Origin: Robiginitomaculum_A sp036478535
Lineage (GTDB): Bacteria > Pseudomonadota > Alphaproteobacteria > Caulobacterales > Maricaulaceae
Reading direction: 5' to 3'
Assembly: GCA_965224735.1 (NCBI GenBank)
Contig: OZ245059.1
Location: 806,001-870,000 of the forward strand
DNA length: 64,000 nt
Shown: positions 8,920 to 17,567 of the stretch, piece by piece
How the letters are laid out: every line of letters starts with the position of its first letter
Numbering within the stretch: the stretch's first letter is position 1
Translations under genes and position numbers: made by a program
Notes under the pieces: model-generated
Databases searched by the model: none
Seen by the model: only the letters and a program-made list of their open reading frames with translations
What the model was told of the DNA's origin: nothing

Positions 8920-9345
8920 ATGTTACAGCCAAAACGTACAAAATACCGCAAGGCCCACAAAGGCCGAATTAAGGGTATGACCAAAGGCGGCGCTAGCCTT
9001 AACTTTGGATCTTATGGCCTTAAAGCTTTGGAGCCATCACGCGTGACTGCACGCCAAATCGAGGCGAGTCGTCGTGCAATTACCCGTCACATGAAACGGG
9101 CTGGACGCGTGTGGATCCGCATCTTTCCTGATGTGCCTGTGACTAAAAAACCAACCGAAGTTCGAATGGGCAAGGGTAAGGGTAGTGTTGAATTTTGGGC
9201 TGCTAAGGTTAAGCCTGGCCGCATTATGTTTGAAATTGATGGTGTTACAGATGAAGTCGCGCGCGAATCTTTACGTCTTGGCGCTGCGAAATTACCAATT
9301 AAGTGTAAAGTTGTTACCCGCCCGGGTGAGCAAACAGGAAGATAG
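8920..9345 (+). CDS. rplP: 50S ribosomal protein L16
   Basis: L16 contacts A-site tRNA. The 141-residue protein begins MLQPKRTKYRKAHKGR and has the GSYGLKALEPSRVTARQIEA and MGKGKGSVEFWAA signatures. It follows rpsC in the standard order. Confidence 0.97.
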   Translation: MLQPKRTKYRKAHKGRIKGMTKGGASLNFGSYGLKALEPSRVTARQIEASRRAITRHMKRAGRVWIRIFPDVPVTKKPTEVRMGKGKGSVEFWAAKVKPGRIMFEIDGVTDEVARESLRLGAAKLPIKCKVVTRPGEQTGR

Positions 9346-9354
9346 AGGGTTATC

Positions 9355-9552
9355 ATGAACGCAACAGATATACGCGCCATGAGCGAAGATCAGATTTCGG
9401 AAGAACTTCTGAAACTGAAAAAAGAACAATTTAACCTGCGCTTTCAGCAGGCAACGGGTCAGCTTGAGAAAACGGGCCAATTTCGGATTGTCCGCCGCGA
9501 TATTGCGCGCTTTAAGACAATTATGAATCAAGCTAAAGCAGCGAAGAAGTAG
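9355..9552 (+). CDS. rpmC: 50S ribosomal protein L29
   Basis: L29 is a small two-helix protein near the tunnel exit. It has 65 residues with the family motif LLKLKKEQFNLRFQ and VRRDIARFKT. It lies 9 nt after rplP and 9 nt before rpsQ. Confidence 0.96.
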   Translation: MNATDIRAMSEDQISEELLKLKKEQFNLRFQQATGQLEKTGQFRIVRRDIARFKTIMNQAKAAKK

Positions 9553-9561
9553 GATAAGAAG

Positions 9562-9792
9562 ATGCCAAGACGTATATTACAAGGTGAAGTCGTTAGCGAC
9601 AAAGGCAATAAAACAGTTGTGGTTCAGGTCAACCGGACGTATTTACATCCTTTGCTGCGTAAAACTTTGCGGAAGTCTAAAAAATATCATGCGCATGATG
9701 AAAAGAATGAGTGCAAAATGGGTGAAACTGTCCGCATTCAAGAATGTCCGCCGCGCTCAAAATTGAAACGCTGGGAAGTGGTTAAGGGCTAA
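9562..9792 (+). CDS. rpsQ: 30S ribosomal protein S17
   Basis: S17 is an OB-fold protein that binds 16S helix 11. The 76-residue protein starts MPRRILQGEVVSDKGNKTVV and contains HAHDEKNECKMGETVRIQE. Confidence 0.96.
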   Translation: MPRRILQGEVVSDKGNKTVVVQVNRTYLHPLLRKTLRKSKKYHAHDEKNECKMGETVRIQECPPRSKLKRWEVVKG

Positions 9793-9834
9793 GTTAAGCC
9801 AAGTTATTTTTCTTAATAAGGTAAGAGGTCTGTT

Positions 9835-10203
9835 ATGATTCAGATGCAATCAAATTTAGAAGTTGCCGATAATTCGGGTGCGCGCCGCGTTCAATGTATT
9901 AAAGTGCTTGGCGGTTCACACCGCCGCTATGCAAGTGTTGGCGATACAATCGTTGTTTCTATTAAAGAAGCGACGCCGCAAGGCCGCGTAAAAAAGGGCG
10001 AGGTTCGCCGCGCAGTTGTTGTGCGCGTGCGCAAAGATATTCAGCGTGCTGATGGCAGTGTTATCCGTTTTGACGGCAACGCAGCTGTGATCGTAAATAA
10101 CAATGGAGAAATGATGGGTACTCGTATTTTTGGCCCTGTTCCGCGCGAGCTTCGCGCTAAGAATCATATGAAAATCATCTCTCTTGCTCCAGAGGTATTA
10201 TAA
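9835..10203 (+). CDS. rplN: 50S ribosomal protein L14
   Basis: L14 forms part of the intersubunit bridge. The 122-residue protein starts MIQMQSNLEVADNSGARRVQ and ends MKIISLAPEVL. The Shine-Dalgarno GGTAAGAGG lies upstream. The stop overlaps the rplX start by one base. Confidence 0.97.
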   Translation: MIQMQSNLEVADNSGARRVQCIKVLGGSHRRYASVGDTIVVSIKEATPQGRVKKGEVRRAVVVRVRKDIQRADGSVIRFDGNAAVIVNNNGEMMGTRIFGPVPRELRAKNHMKIISLAPEVL

Positions 10204-10532
10204 TGGCTGCTAAGATTAAAAAGGGCGATTATGTTCAGGTCATTTCTGGTTCTCTAAAGAACGGTAAAGGCAAAAAAGGTGAAGTTCTTCAGGTTTTCAC
10301 AAGAGAAAACCGTGTGCTTGTCGCAGGTATTAACATGGTCAAACGCCATGTGCGCCCGACGCAAGAAGACCCAGAGGGCGGCGTCAAACGGTTTGAAGCC
10401 CCTATCAGTATTTCAAATGTTGCGCATTTGGATCCCAAGGATGGCAAACCGACACGCGTTGGTTTTAAATCCCTTAAAGACGGGAAAAAAGTTCGCGTAG
10501 CAAAACGTTCAGGAGAAGTGATCGATGACTAA
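10203..10532 (+). CDS. rplX: 50S ribosomal protein L24
   Basis: L24 is an assembly initiator with an N-terminal KOW motif. The 109-residue protein reads IKKGDYVQVISGSLKNGKGK near its start. Its 3' end overlaps rplE by 8 nt. Confidence 0.96.
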   Translation: MAAKIKKGDYVQVISGSLKNGKGKKGEVLQVFTRENRVLVAGINMVKRHVRPTQEDPEGGVKRFEAPISISNVAHLDPKDGKPTRVGFKSLKDGKKVRVAKRSGEVIDD

Positions 10533-11079
10533 AGATTACGAGCCAAGATTAGCTACGCGCTACCGAGAAACAATTCGTGCCAAAATGAAAGAGAAATTTG
10601 GTTACACAAATGATATGCAAATTCCGCGCATCACCAAAGTTGTCCTTAATATGGGCGTTGGCGAAGCTGTGGGTGACAGTAAAAAGATCAAAGGCGCATT
10701 GTCTGATATGGAATATATTGCAGGGCAAAAGCCTGTCGCGACTATTGCTAAAAATTCTATCGCAACCTTTAAATTGCGCGATGGCATGAATATCGGAACA
10801 AAGGTGACATTGCGCCGTAACCGAATGTATGAATTTATTGACCGTCTTACCAATGTGGCTTTGCCGCGTGTGCGCGATTTTCGTGGCTTGAATAGCAAAA
10901 GCTTTGATGGCAATGGCAATTTTGCCATGGGTATAAAAGAACAAATCGTATTTCCTGAAATTGATTATGATAAAGTGGATCAAATTCGCGGAATGGACAT
11001 TGTTGTTTGTACAACAGCAAAAATAAATGAAGAAGCAAAGGCACTACTGGCCGAGTTCAGTTTCCCGTTTAAGAAGTAA
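10525..11079 (+). CDS. rplE: 50S ribosomal protein L5
   Basis: L5 binds 5S rRNA and contacts P-site tRNA. The 184-residue protein has the signature IPRITKVVLNMGVGEA and ends EEAKALLAEFSFPFKK. It overlaps rplX by 8 nt and is followed by a 76-nt gap before rpsN. Confidence 0.97.
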   Translation: MTKDYEPRLATRYRETIRAKMKEKFGYTNDMQIPRITKVVLNMGVGEAVGDSKKIKGALSDMEYIAGQKPVATIAKNSIATFKLRDGMNIGTKVTLRRNRMYEFIDRLTNVALPRVRDFRGLNSKSFDGNGNFAMGIKEQIVFPEIDYDKVDQIRGMDIVVCTTAKINEEAKALLAEFSFPFKK

Positions 11080-11155
11080 ACAATCTGGATTAACGCAGTA
11101 GGCAAAGCGGGCCCCTCTAAACAAAGGTGGTAAAGCCCAGCAAATGGAGAAGTAA

Positions 11156-11461
11156 ATGGCTAAAGTTAGCTCGGTCGAGCGTAATGAAAAAAGAAAAAAA
11201 CTTGTTGCGCGCTATGCCGATAAGCGCGCGCAATTAAAAGAGATTGCTCGCAATAAGGAATTGCCCGTTGAGGAGCGTTTTGCAGCACAGATTAAATTAT
11301 CTAAATTGCCGCGTAACTCTGCGCCTTCACGGGTTCGCAACCGTTGTCAAATTAGCGGTCGCCCGCGTGGGTATTACCGTAAAATGAAAATGTCCAGAAT
11401 TGCCCTTCGTGAACTTGGTTCACAAGGTCTTTTGCCTGGTCTTGTTAAGTCTAGTTGGTAG
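11156..11461 (+). CDS. rpsN: 30S ribosomal protein S14
   Basis: S14 is a 30S head protein. The 101-residue form lacks the four zinc cysteines (only one Cys, in NRCQISGRPRGYYRKM), so it is the zinc-independent type. A clear AATGGAGAAGTAA Shine-Dalgarno precedes the ATG. Confidence 0.97.
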   Translation: MAKVSSVERNEKRKKLVARYADKRAQLKEIARNKELPVEERFAAQIKLSKLPRNSAPSRVRNRCQISGRPRGYYRKMKMSRIALRELGSQGLLPGLVKSSW

Positions 11462-11470
11462 GGGGGAAAT

Positions 11471-11866
11471 ATGTCTTTTAGTGATCCTATCGGGGATATG
11501 CTCACCCGTATTCGTAACGCGTTGATGCGCGGCAAAGCAAAATGTGAAACACCTGCTTCAAAAATGCGCGGACGCGTTCTCGATGTACTTGTCGATGAAG
11601 GTTATATTCGTGGCTATAACGAAATCGAAACCAATGGTTTTTCCAGCTATGAAATTGAGCTTAAATATTATGAAGGCGAGCCTGTTATTCGGGAAATCTC
11701 GCGCGTGTCTAAACCTGGCCGCCGTGTGTATTCATCCGTGAAAAGTTTGCCACAAATCCGTAACGGTCTTGGAATTTCTATCCTCTCGACTCCTAAAGGT
11801 GTTATGTCTGACGATGTAGCGCGCCAGGAAAATGTCGGTGGCGAAATTCTTTGCCAAGTGTCTTAG
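11471..11866 (+). CDS. rpsH: 30S ribosomal protein S8
   Basis: S8 binds central-domain 16S rRNA and in E. coli represses the spc operon. The 131-residue protein starts MSFSDPIGDMLTRIRNA and ends with GISILSTPKGVMSDDVARQ and GGEILCQVS. Confidence 0.97.
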   Translation: MSFSDPIGDMLTRIRNALMRGKAKCETPASKMRGRVLDVLVDEGYIRGYNEIETNGFSSYEIELKYYEGEPVIREISRVSKPGRRVYSSVKSLPQIRNGLGISILSTPKGVMSDDVARQENVGGEILCQVS

Positions 11867-11874
11867 GGGGGATC

Positions 11875-12408
11875 ATGTCAAGAATTGGAAAAAATCCTGT
11901 CTCTGTACCAGTTGGCGTTACTTTGGCGCAAAATGGTCAAGAGGTTACAGTTAAAGGCCCCAAGGGCGAGCTTAGCTTTACCCTGCCTAAATCTATTCGC
12001 GGCGCGCTTGAAGACGGCGCATTTGTAATCAAACCTGTGAATGAAACCAAAGAAGCCCGTTCAATGTGGGGCATGTCCCGCACAATGGTGGCAAACCTTA
12101 TTGAAGGCGTTATAAACGGGTATAAGAAAAACCTAGAACTTCGCGGCGTTGGCTATCGTGCGCAGCTTAAAGGGCGTAATTTAACTATGCAACTTGGTTT
12201 TTCACATGATGTGAATTACAGTCCGCCTGAAGGTATTACCATTGCTGTGCCAAAACCGACCATCATAGAGGTGAGCGGTCTTGATAAGCAAAAAGTTGGT
12301 CAAGTGGCCGCCGAAATTCGTGCATATCGTAAACCTGAGCCATATAAAGGCAAAGGGGTTCGTTATGAGGGCGAGTTTGTAAGGTCTAAAGAAGGTAAGA
12401 AGAAGTAA
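11875..12408 (+). CDS. rplF: 50S ribosomal protein L6
   Basis: L6 lies near the factor-binding site. The ATG at 11875 gives the family start MSRIGKNPVSVP and 177 residues, and follows AGGGGGGATC. The end has the conserved IRAYRKPEPYKGKGVRYEGE. An in-frame ATG at 11851 lies inside rpsH and is not used here. Confidence 0.96.
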   Translation: MSRIGKNPVSVPVGVTLAQNGQEVTVKGPKGELSFTLPKSIRGALEDGAFVIKPVNETKEARSMWGMSRTMVANLIEGVINGYKKNLELRGVGYRAQLKGRNLTMQLGFSHDVNYSPPEGITIAVPKPTIIEVSGLDKQKVGQVAAEIRAYRKPEPYKGKGVRYEGEFVRSKEGKKK

Positions 12409-12409
12409 G

Positions 12410-12763
12410 ATGAAAACCGTTAGACAAAAAATGAAAAACCGCGCTGCTCGTGTGCGTCGCCGTTTAAAGAAAAATGCAAATGGCCAAGCACGCCTCTCTG
12501 TTTTTCGCAGCAATAAAAATATTTCTGCGCAAATCATTGATGATGCGAAAGGTGTTACTTTGGCATTTGCTTCCACATTGGAAAAAGCGCACAAAGGAAA
12601 AGGCTCTGACGCTGCGGCGGCAAGTGCTATTGGGAAATTGATAGGCGAGCGTGCCGTTACAGCTGGCGTTAAAGATGTTATCTTTGATCGGGGCGGTTAT
12701 TTGTATCACGGCCGGGTGAAAGCCCTTGCCGTAGCGGCCCGTGAGGCCGGACTAAAGTTTTAG
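12410..12763 (+). CDS. rplR: 50S ribosomal protein L18
   Basis: L18 binds 5S rRNA. The 117-residue protein has RARRVRRRLKK-type basic N terminus, LSVFRSNKNISAQIIDD and the C-terminal signature FDRGGYLYHGRVKALA. It starts 1 nt after rplF. Confidence 0.96.
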   Translation: MKTVRQKMKNRAARVRRRLKKNANGQARLSVFRSNKNISAQIIDDAKGVTLAFASTLEKAHKGKGSDAAAASAIGKLIGERAVTAGVKDVIFDRGGYLYHGRVKALAVAAREAGLKF

Positions 12764-12772
12764 GAGTAAGAT

Positions 12773-13369
12773 ATGGCTCGCAACGAAGAAAATAATAAAC
12801 GTGGTGGCGGCAGAGGCCGTGGCCGCGAAGAAGATGACGGCTTTAGCGATCGTCTTGTACACATTAACCGGGTTGCCAAAACCGTTAAAGGTGGCCGCAA
12901 TATGAGCTTTGCCGCTCTTGTTGTGGTTGGCGATGAAAAGGGACGTGTTGGTTTTGGCAAGGGGAAAGCTCAAGAAGTACCAGAAGCTATCCGCAAGGGC
13001 ACTGAGCTTGCCAAGAAAAGCCTTATCCGTGTGCCGCTTCGCGAAGGGCGTACACTACACCATGATGGCAAAGGCCGTCACGGCGCTGGTAAAGTAACTT
13101 TGCGTGCTGCTCCTCCAGGGACTGGCGTGATTGCTGGTGGCCCAATGCGCGCAGTGCTTGAGATGCTCGGTGTTCAAGACGTTGTAACGAAATCCACTGG
13201 TAGCTCAAATCCGTACAACATGGTTAGGGCAACTTTTGACGCGCTTAAGCGCCAAGAGAGCCCGCGCACGATTGCGAACAAACGCGGCAAAAAAATTGGT
13301 GATATAGTTGGTCGTCGTCAAGATGGTGTTTCAGCTCCTGAAGTTGTTGAAACTGCATCTGAAGCATAG
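12773..13369 (+). CDS. rpsE: 30S ribosomal protein S5
   Basis: S5 contributes to decoding accuracy and the mRNA entry channel. The 198-residue protein has a double-stranded-RNA-binding fold with VHINRVAKTVKGGRNMSF and the GTGVIAGGPMRAVLEMLG helix. The N terminus is Arg/Gly/Glu-rich. Confidence 0.97.
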   Translation: MARNEENNKRGGGRGRGREEDDGFSDRLVHINRVAKTVKGGRNMSFAALVVVGDEKGRVGFGKGKAQEVPEAIRKGTELAKKSLIRVPLREGRTLHHDGKGRHGAGKVTLRAAPPGTGVIAGGPMRAVLEMLGVQDVVTKSTGSSNPYNMVRATFDALKRQESPRTIANKRGKKIGDIVGRRQDGVSAPEVVETASEA

Positions 13370-13387
13370 GTATAGCGAGATTTTATT

Positions 13388-13585
13388 ATGGCTAAAGCAG
13401 CTAAAAAGAAAACATTAACCGTTCGCCAAACTGGTAGTTCTACGCGCCGTCCAAAAACGCAGCACGCGACTTTGGTTGGCCTTGGGCTTGGCCGAATTGG
13501 CAAACAGCGAATATTAGAAGACACACCATCCATTCGCGGTGCTATCAGCAAAGTGGCACATATGGTAGAAATTATTGAGAACTAG
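13388..13585 (+). CDS. rpmD: 50S ribosomal protein L30
   Basis: L30 is a small ferredoxin-like 50S protein. The 65-residue protein has the signature VGLGLGRIGKQRI and VAHMVEIIE at the end. It fits the usual slot between rpsE and rplO. Confidence 0.95.
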   Translation: MAKAAKKKTLTVRQTGSSTRRPKTQHATLVGLGLGRIGKQRILEDTPSIRGAISKVAHMVEIIEN

Positions 13586-13624
13586 TCCTTTGAAATATAA
13601 GGCTGTTTCTTTTAGGAGACGATC

Positions 13625-14506
13625 ATGCGATTAAATGAACTTAGCGATAATCCGGGCGCAACAAAAGCGCGCAAACGTGTTGGCCGTGGTATTGGCTCTG
13701 GCAAAGGTAAAACAGCTGGACGCGGTGTTAAAGGTCAAAAATCTCGCTCAGGCGTTGCGATTAAAGGTTTTGAAGGTGGGCAAATGCCTATTTACCAACG
13801 CCTTCCAAAGCGCGGGTTTAATAAACCAAACCGTAAGAAATTTGCGGAGCTTTCTATCCGCCGTCTTGGCCAAGCTATCGAAGCTGGTGTTTTAAATCTT
13901 AAGAAAGATGTTGATGCGTCTGCGCTTGTTCACGCTGGTGTTATTCGCCGTGCTCATGAGGGTATTCGTCTTATCGGTACGGGTAAATTGTCGACAGCAG
14001 TGAAACTTGTTGTGACTGGCGCAACGCCTGGCGCAACTAAAATCGTTGAAAAAGCCAAAGGCTCCGTCACGATTGTTGAAAGTAAGCCAAGTGTTGAAAA
14101 AACAGACAAGCCTGCTCCTACCCCCCAAAAAACGGCCCCCCAAAAAACGGCCCCTAAAAAAGCGAAGAAAAAGGATGATGCCGAAGCGCGCCACATTCCT
14201 TATTGGGAAGTTGTGAAAAAATATGATAAAAAAGCCGACGAAGATGTTGTTCGCAAAATTGTCAATTATTGCGGAATTGCCCTTAATAGCCGTGATGGTA
14301 AATTTGTCGCGTGTACGGACGAAGAAGAGCGCAATACGGTTCGTGATGGTTTCATCAAGAAAAAACTTGCCCTTAAAGGTAAAGACGAAGAGCTTGACGA
14401 AAAAGTCATGGCTGTTTGTGAGCAAATGAAAAAAGATCGATTTAAGAACCGCGTTGTTTTCTATTATTTACTTGCGCAAAACGAAAACAAGCTTGGCGAT
14501 CTTTAA
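13625..14506 (+). CDS. rplO: 50S ribosomal protein L15 fused to a DUF2853-like domain
   Basis: Residues 1 to about 160 are ordinary L15 (MRLNELSDNPGATKARKRVG, GQKSRSGVAIKGFEGGQMP). The protein is 293 residues, about twice the usual length. A Lys/Pro/Thr linker containing a 15-bp tandem duplication (14122-14151) leads to residues about 187-293. These read like DUF2853, a small stand-alone alphaproteobacterial protein: KADEDVVRKIVNYCGIAL, EEERNTVRDGFIKKKLAL, FKNRVVFYYLLAQ. No stop interrupts the join and secY follows 50 nt later. Confidence 0.93.
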   Translation: MRLNELSDNPGATKARKRVGRGIGSGKGKTAGRGVKGQKSRSGVAIKGFEGGQMPIYQRLPKRGFNKPNRKKFAELSIRRLGQAIEAGVLNLKKDVDASALVHAGVIRRAHEGIRLIGTGKLSTAVKLVVTGATPGATKIVEKAKGSVTIVESKPSVEKTDKPAPTPQKTAPQKTAPKKAKKKDDAEARHIPYWEVVKKYDKKADEDVVRKIVNYCGIALNSRDGKFVACTDEEERNTVRDGFIKKKLALKGKDEELDEKVMAVCEQMKKDRFKNRVVFYYLLAQNENKLGDL

Positions 14507-14556
14507 ATCAGGTGTTTGGTTCCTATATAGAGGCCACTATCTTATAAGGAAATATT

Positions 14557-15924
14557 ATGGCGTCAGCGTCTGAACAACTTGCGAGCAATATGAACCTTGG
14601 GTCTTTTGGTAAGGCCAAAGAGCTCCAGAAACGTATTTTGTTTACTTTGCTGATCCTTGTTGTCTACCGAATCGGGACTTTTATACCAGTTCCAGGCGTC
14701 GACATGTCTTCCTATTCGCAAATTTTTAGCACGGGTAGTGCTGGCGGCGGCGCTGCGGGTGGTTTTGCCACGCGTATGAATTTATTTGCGGGTGGTGCTG
14801 TGGAACGCATGGCTGTCTTTGCCCTGAACGTGATGCCCTATATTACCGCGTCCATTATCATGACTTTGATGAAAGGCTCTGTGCCTTCTCTCAAAGCACT
14901 TGAGAAAGAAGGCGCGCAGGGGAATAAACAAATCAACCAATACACGCGGTATTTGACAGTATTTTTGGCTGCTTTCCAAGCTTATGGTATAGCCCGTTGG
15001 CTGGAAGGGTCTGGTTTTGTGATTAGTCCAGGGCTGTTTTTTCAAGCAACAACAGTAATTACGCTTGTGGGTGGCACTATGTTTTTGATGTGGTTGGGCG
15101 AGCAAGTAACGGTGCGCGGCATTGGCAATGGTGTGTCTTTGATCATTTTAGCTGGAATTGTTGCCGAGCTTCCCAAAGCTTTATTTCAAACTTTTAATCT
15201 CAATGAAAAGGGCTCTATTTCTGGAACTTTGCTGCTTGTGCTTGTTGTTATGTTTGTTGGAATGGCTTTGCTTATTGTTTTTGTTGAGCGCGCGCAGCGG
15301 CGCCTCCTCATTCAATACCCAAAGCGGCAAGTTGCTGGCGGTAAAATGTTTGGTGGGGATAGTTCCTTTTTACCACTCAAACTAAATGCGGCTGGTGTTA
15401 TCCCGCCGATTTTTGCGTCCTCCCTTTTGATGCTGCCAACTATGGCAGGCGCAGCTTTTGCCACAAGCGGGCCTGAGTGGGTGCGTACCGTTTTAGCGGT
15501 AACGGGTTATGGTTCTCCTCTTTACTTAATCATTTATGCAGTATTGATTATTTTCTTCTGCTTTTTCTATGTACCTTACGTTTTTAAACCAGATGATACG
15601 GCAGATAATTTACGTAATCATGGCGGGTTTTTGCCAGGTATTCGCCCAGGAGCGCGCACGTCCGAGTATTTGTCTTATGTGTTAAACCGCCTTACATTTA
15701 TTGGTGCGCTTTATGTTGCTTTCGTCGTGATTGTGCCAACGATGTTAATTTCTAAAAACGCCAATATTCCGCCAAGTGTTCAACAACTTATTAGCGGTAT
15801 GTCACTTTTGATTATCGTGTCCGTGACACTGGATACCGTAGCGCAAGTTCAATCTCATTTGGTAGCCCATCAATATGAAGGCCTTATCAAAAAGTCCCGT
15901 ATGGGACGGCGTAGAAAGCGTTAG
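14557..15924 (+). CDS. secY: Sec translocase channel subunit SecY
   Basis: SecY is the pore of the Sec translocon in the inner membrane. The 455-residue protein has about ten hydrophobic segments, RIGTFIPVPGVD at the first, and the cytoplasmic-loop signatures ERAQRRLLIQYPKRQ and GIRPGARTSEYL. A spc-operon gene, it follows rplO and precedes adk by 7 nt. No rpmJ is found after it. Confidence 0.97.
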   Translation: MASASEQLASNMNLGSFGKAKELQKRILFTLLILVVYRIGTFIPVPGVDMSSYSQIFSTGSAGGGAAGGFATRMNLFAGGAVERMAVFALNVMPYITASIIMTLMKGSVPSLKALEKEGAQGNKQINQYTRYLTVFLAAFQAYGIARWLEGSGFVISPGLFFQATTVITLVGGTMFLMWLGEQVTVRGIGNGVSLIILAGIVAELPKALFQTFNLNEKGSISGTLLLVLVVMFVGMALLIVFVERAQRRLLIQYPKRQVAGGKMFGGDSSFLPLKLNAAGVIPPIFASSLLMLPTMAGAAFATSGPEWVRTVLAVTGYGSPLYLIIYAVLIIFFCFFYVPYVFKPDDTADNLRNHGGFLPGIRPGARTSEYLSYVLNRLTFIGALYVAFVVIVPTMLISKNANIPPSVQQLISGMSLLIIVSVTLDTVAQVQSHLVAHQYEGLIKKSRMGRRRKR

Positions 15925-15931
15925 GGGGCGT

Positions 15932-16564
15932 ATGAATATTGTATTGTTTGGCCCGCCCGCTGCGGGCAAAGGCACACAAGCTAAGATTATAACGAAAGAT
16001 CGTGGATTTTTGCAGCTCTCCACAGGTGATATGCTTCGCACCGCCCGTTTATCTGGCTCCGAACTTGGCAAAAAAGTTGCTGGTATAATGGACCGGGGTG
16101 ATCTGGTTTCTGATACAATCGTTATTGCGCTTATCGAAGAGCAACTTGATAACAATAAAGATGCACCAGGATTTATTTTTGATGGTTTCCCGCGCACGGT
16201 GAAGCAAGCAAAAGCGCTTGATAACAGTCTTAAAGAACGCGGAATGACAGTGGACAGTGTTATTCGTCTCTGTGTTGACGACACTGTCCTTATAGGGCGC
16301 ATTCAAAAACGGTTTTTGGAAGAAGGCCGTAAAGACGATAATGTGGAAAGTTTCAAAATCCGCCTTGGTAATTACAATAAACAAACAGAGCCATTGCTGC
16401 CTTTTTATGCGGCGCAAGGAAAACTTGCCGAAGTCGATGGACTGGCAGATATTGAAACCGTAGCGGAACATGTAGCGCGCGTTCTTGATATGCATGGTAA
16501 AGGGAAAGAATATACCGAAGTATTCGGGTTTTGGAAAAAAATACGGGCAAGTATTGGTGTGTAA
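15932..16564 (+). CDS. adk: adenylate kinase
   Basis: Adenylate kinase interconverts ATP, AMP and ADP. The ATG at 15932 follows TTAGGGGG and gives MNIVLFGPPAAGKGTQ with the P-loop at 7-15. FDGFPRT marks the AMP/ATP site. The LID is the short, zinc-free type, shown by direct passage from RIQKRFLEEGRKDD to SFKIRLGNYNKQTEPL. The protein has 210 residues. A longer in-frame start would lie inside secY. Confidence 0.95.
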   Translation: MNIVLFGPPAAGKGTQAKIITKDRGFLQLSTGDMLRTARLSGSELGKKVAGIMDRGDLVSDTIVIALIEEQLDNNKDAPGFIFDGFPRTVKQAKALDNSLKERGMTVDSVIRLCVDDTVLIGRIQKRFLEEGRKDDNVESFKIRLGNYNKQTEPLLPFYAAQGKLAEVDGLADIETVAEHVARVLDMHGKGKEYTEVFGFWKKIRASIGV

Positions 16565-16603
16565 AATTTGTGGTAAAAAATGTGAAATAGGCCATTTGTA
16601 GTG

Positions 16604-16631
16604 TTGACCTATGACACAGAAAGAATATAAG
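16604..16631 (+). promoter_or_regulatory. candidate promoter for rpsM-rpoA-rplQ
   Basis: TTGACC (16604-16609) and TATAAG (16626-16631) are separated by 16 bp in the 167-nt gap between adk and rpsM, one of the few gaps in the superoperon long enough for an internal promoter. Assignment rests on consensus resemblance only. A 36-codon open frame (16611-16721) in the gap has no ribosome site and no recognisable sequence. Confidence 0.4.
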
Positions 16632-16731
16632 TATCCGTTTTCAAGAAATTGGTTTATACAACGTCCATTTCGTATGGGTAATTGTGGTTTTAAGGCGGGT
16701 TTTGCGAGTAAGGAATTTTAAGGAGGCCAAT

Positions 16732-17103
16732 GTGGCACGGATTGCAGGTGTAAACATACCAACAAACAAGCGCGTTTTAATTGCGCTGACATACATTCAC
16801 GGCATTGGCCCGCACAAATCAAAGCAGATTTGTGAAGCCATTGGCATTGCGCCAGAGCGCCGCGTACAAGAGCTCAGTGACGCTGAAGTGTTGCAAATTC
16901 GTGAAGCTGTAACGGGCGGTGATCATTTGGTGGAAGGTGATCTTCGCCGCGAGATATCTATGAACATTAAACGTTTGATGGATATGGGTAATTACAGAGG
17001 TCTGCGCCATCGTCGCGGTTTGCCTGTTCGCGGGCAACGTACACACACAAATGCTCGCACACGCAAAGGCCCAGCGAAAGCAATCGCTGGCAAGAAAAAA
17101 TAA
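16732..17103 (+). CDS. rpsM: 30S ribosomal protein S13
   Basis: S13 bridges the 30S head to the 50S subunit. I chose GTG at 16732 because it follows AAGGAGG and yields the family start ARIAGVNIPTNKRV, 123 residues. The C terminus has RHRRGLPVRGQRTHTNART. Confidence 0.95.
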   Translation: MARIAGVNIPTNKRVLIALTYIHGIGPHKSKQICEAIGIAPERRVQELSDAEVLQIREAVTGGDHLVEGDLRREISMNIKRLMDMGNYRGLRHRRGLPVRGQRTHTNARTRKGPAKAIAGKKK

Positions 17104-17118
17104 GGATAGGGCAAAGCA

Positions 17119-17508
17119 ATGACTAAAGAACAGGGTCGCGTCCGCCGCGCTGATAGAAAAAATATTACAACAGGTGTTGCGCACATTAACGCAACATTTA
17201 ACAATACAATGGTTACAATTACCGACACTCAGGGCAATTCGATTGCATGGTGTAGTGCAGGTGCTATGGGTTTTAAAGGCTCTCGTAAATCAACGCCATA
17301 TGCGGCGCAAATCGCCGCTGAAGAAGTTGCACGCAAAGCACAAGAGCATGGTATGACAACTTTGGAGATCAATGTTAACGGACCAGGTTCTGGCCGCGAG
17401 AGCGCTATTCGCGCATTGGGGGCTGCTGGTTTCACCATCACTACTATTCGCGACGTAACACCTATTCCGCACAATGGTTGTCGTCCGCCAAAACGTCGCC
17501 GCGTATAA
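17119..17508 (+). CDS. rpsK: 30S ribosomal protein S11
   Basis: S11 lies on the 30S platform near the mRNA exit. The 129-residue protein has GVAHINATFNNTMVTITD, GFKGSRKSTPYAAQ and the C-terminal IPHNGCRPPKRRRV. Confidence 0.97.
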   Translation: MTKEQGRVRRADRKNITTGVAHINATFNNTMVTITDTQGNSIAWCSAGAMGFKGSRKSTPYAAQIAAEEVARKAQEHGMTTLEINVNGPGSGRESAIRALGAAGFTITTIRDVTPIPHNGCRPPKRRRV

Positions 17509-17567
17509 CTGGCAATAAATATTATTGAGGCTTTTGCCTCGAACTTAACTTTTAAAAGGGGTCCACA

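Noticed and set aside
16611..16721. 36-codon frame between adk and rpsM
   Set aside because: No ribosome site, overlaps the rpsM Shine-Dalgarno region and does not resemble rpmJ.
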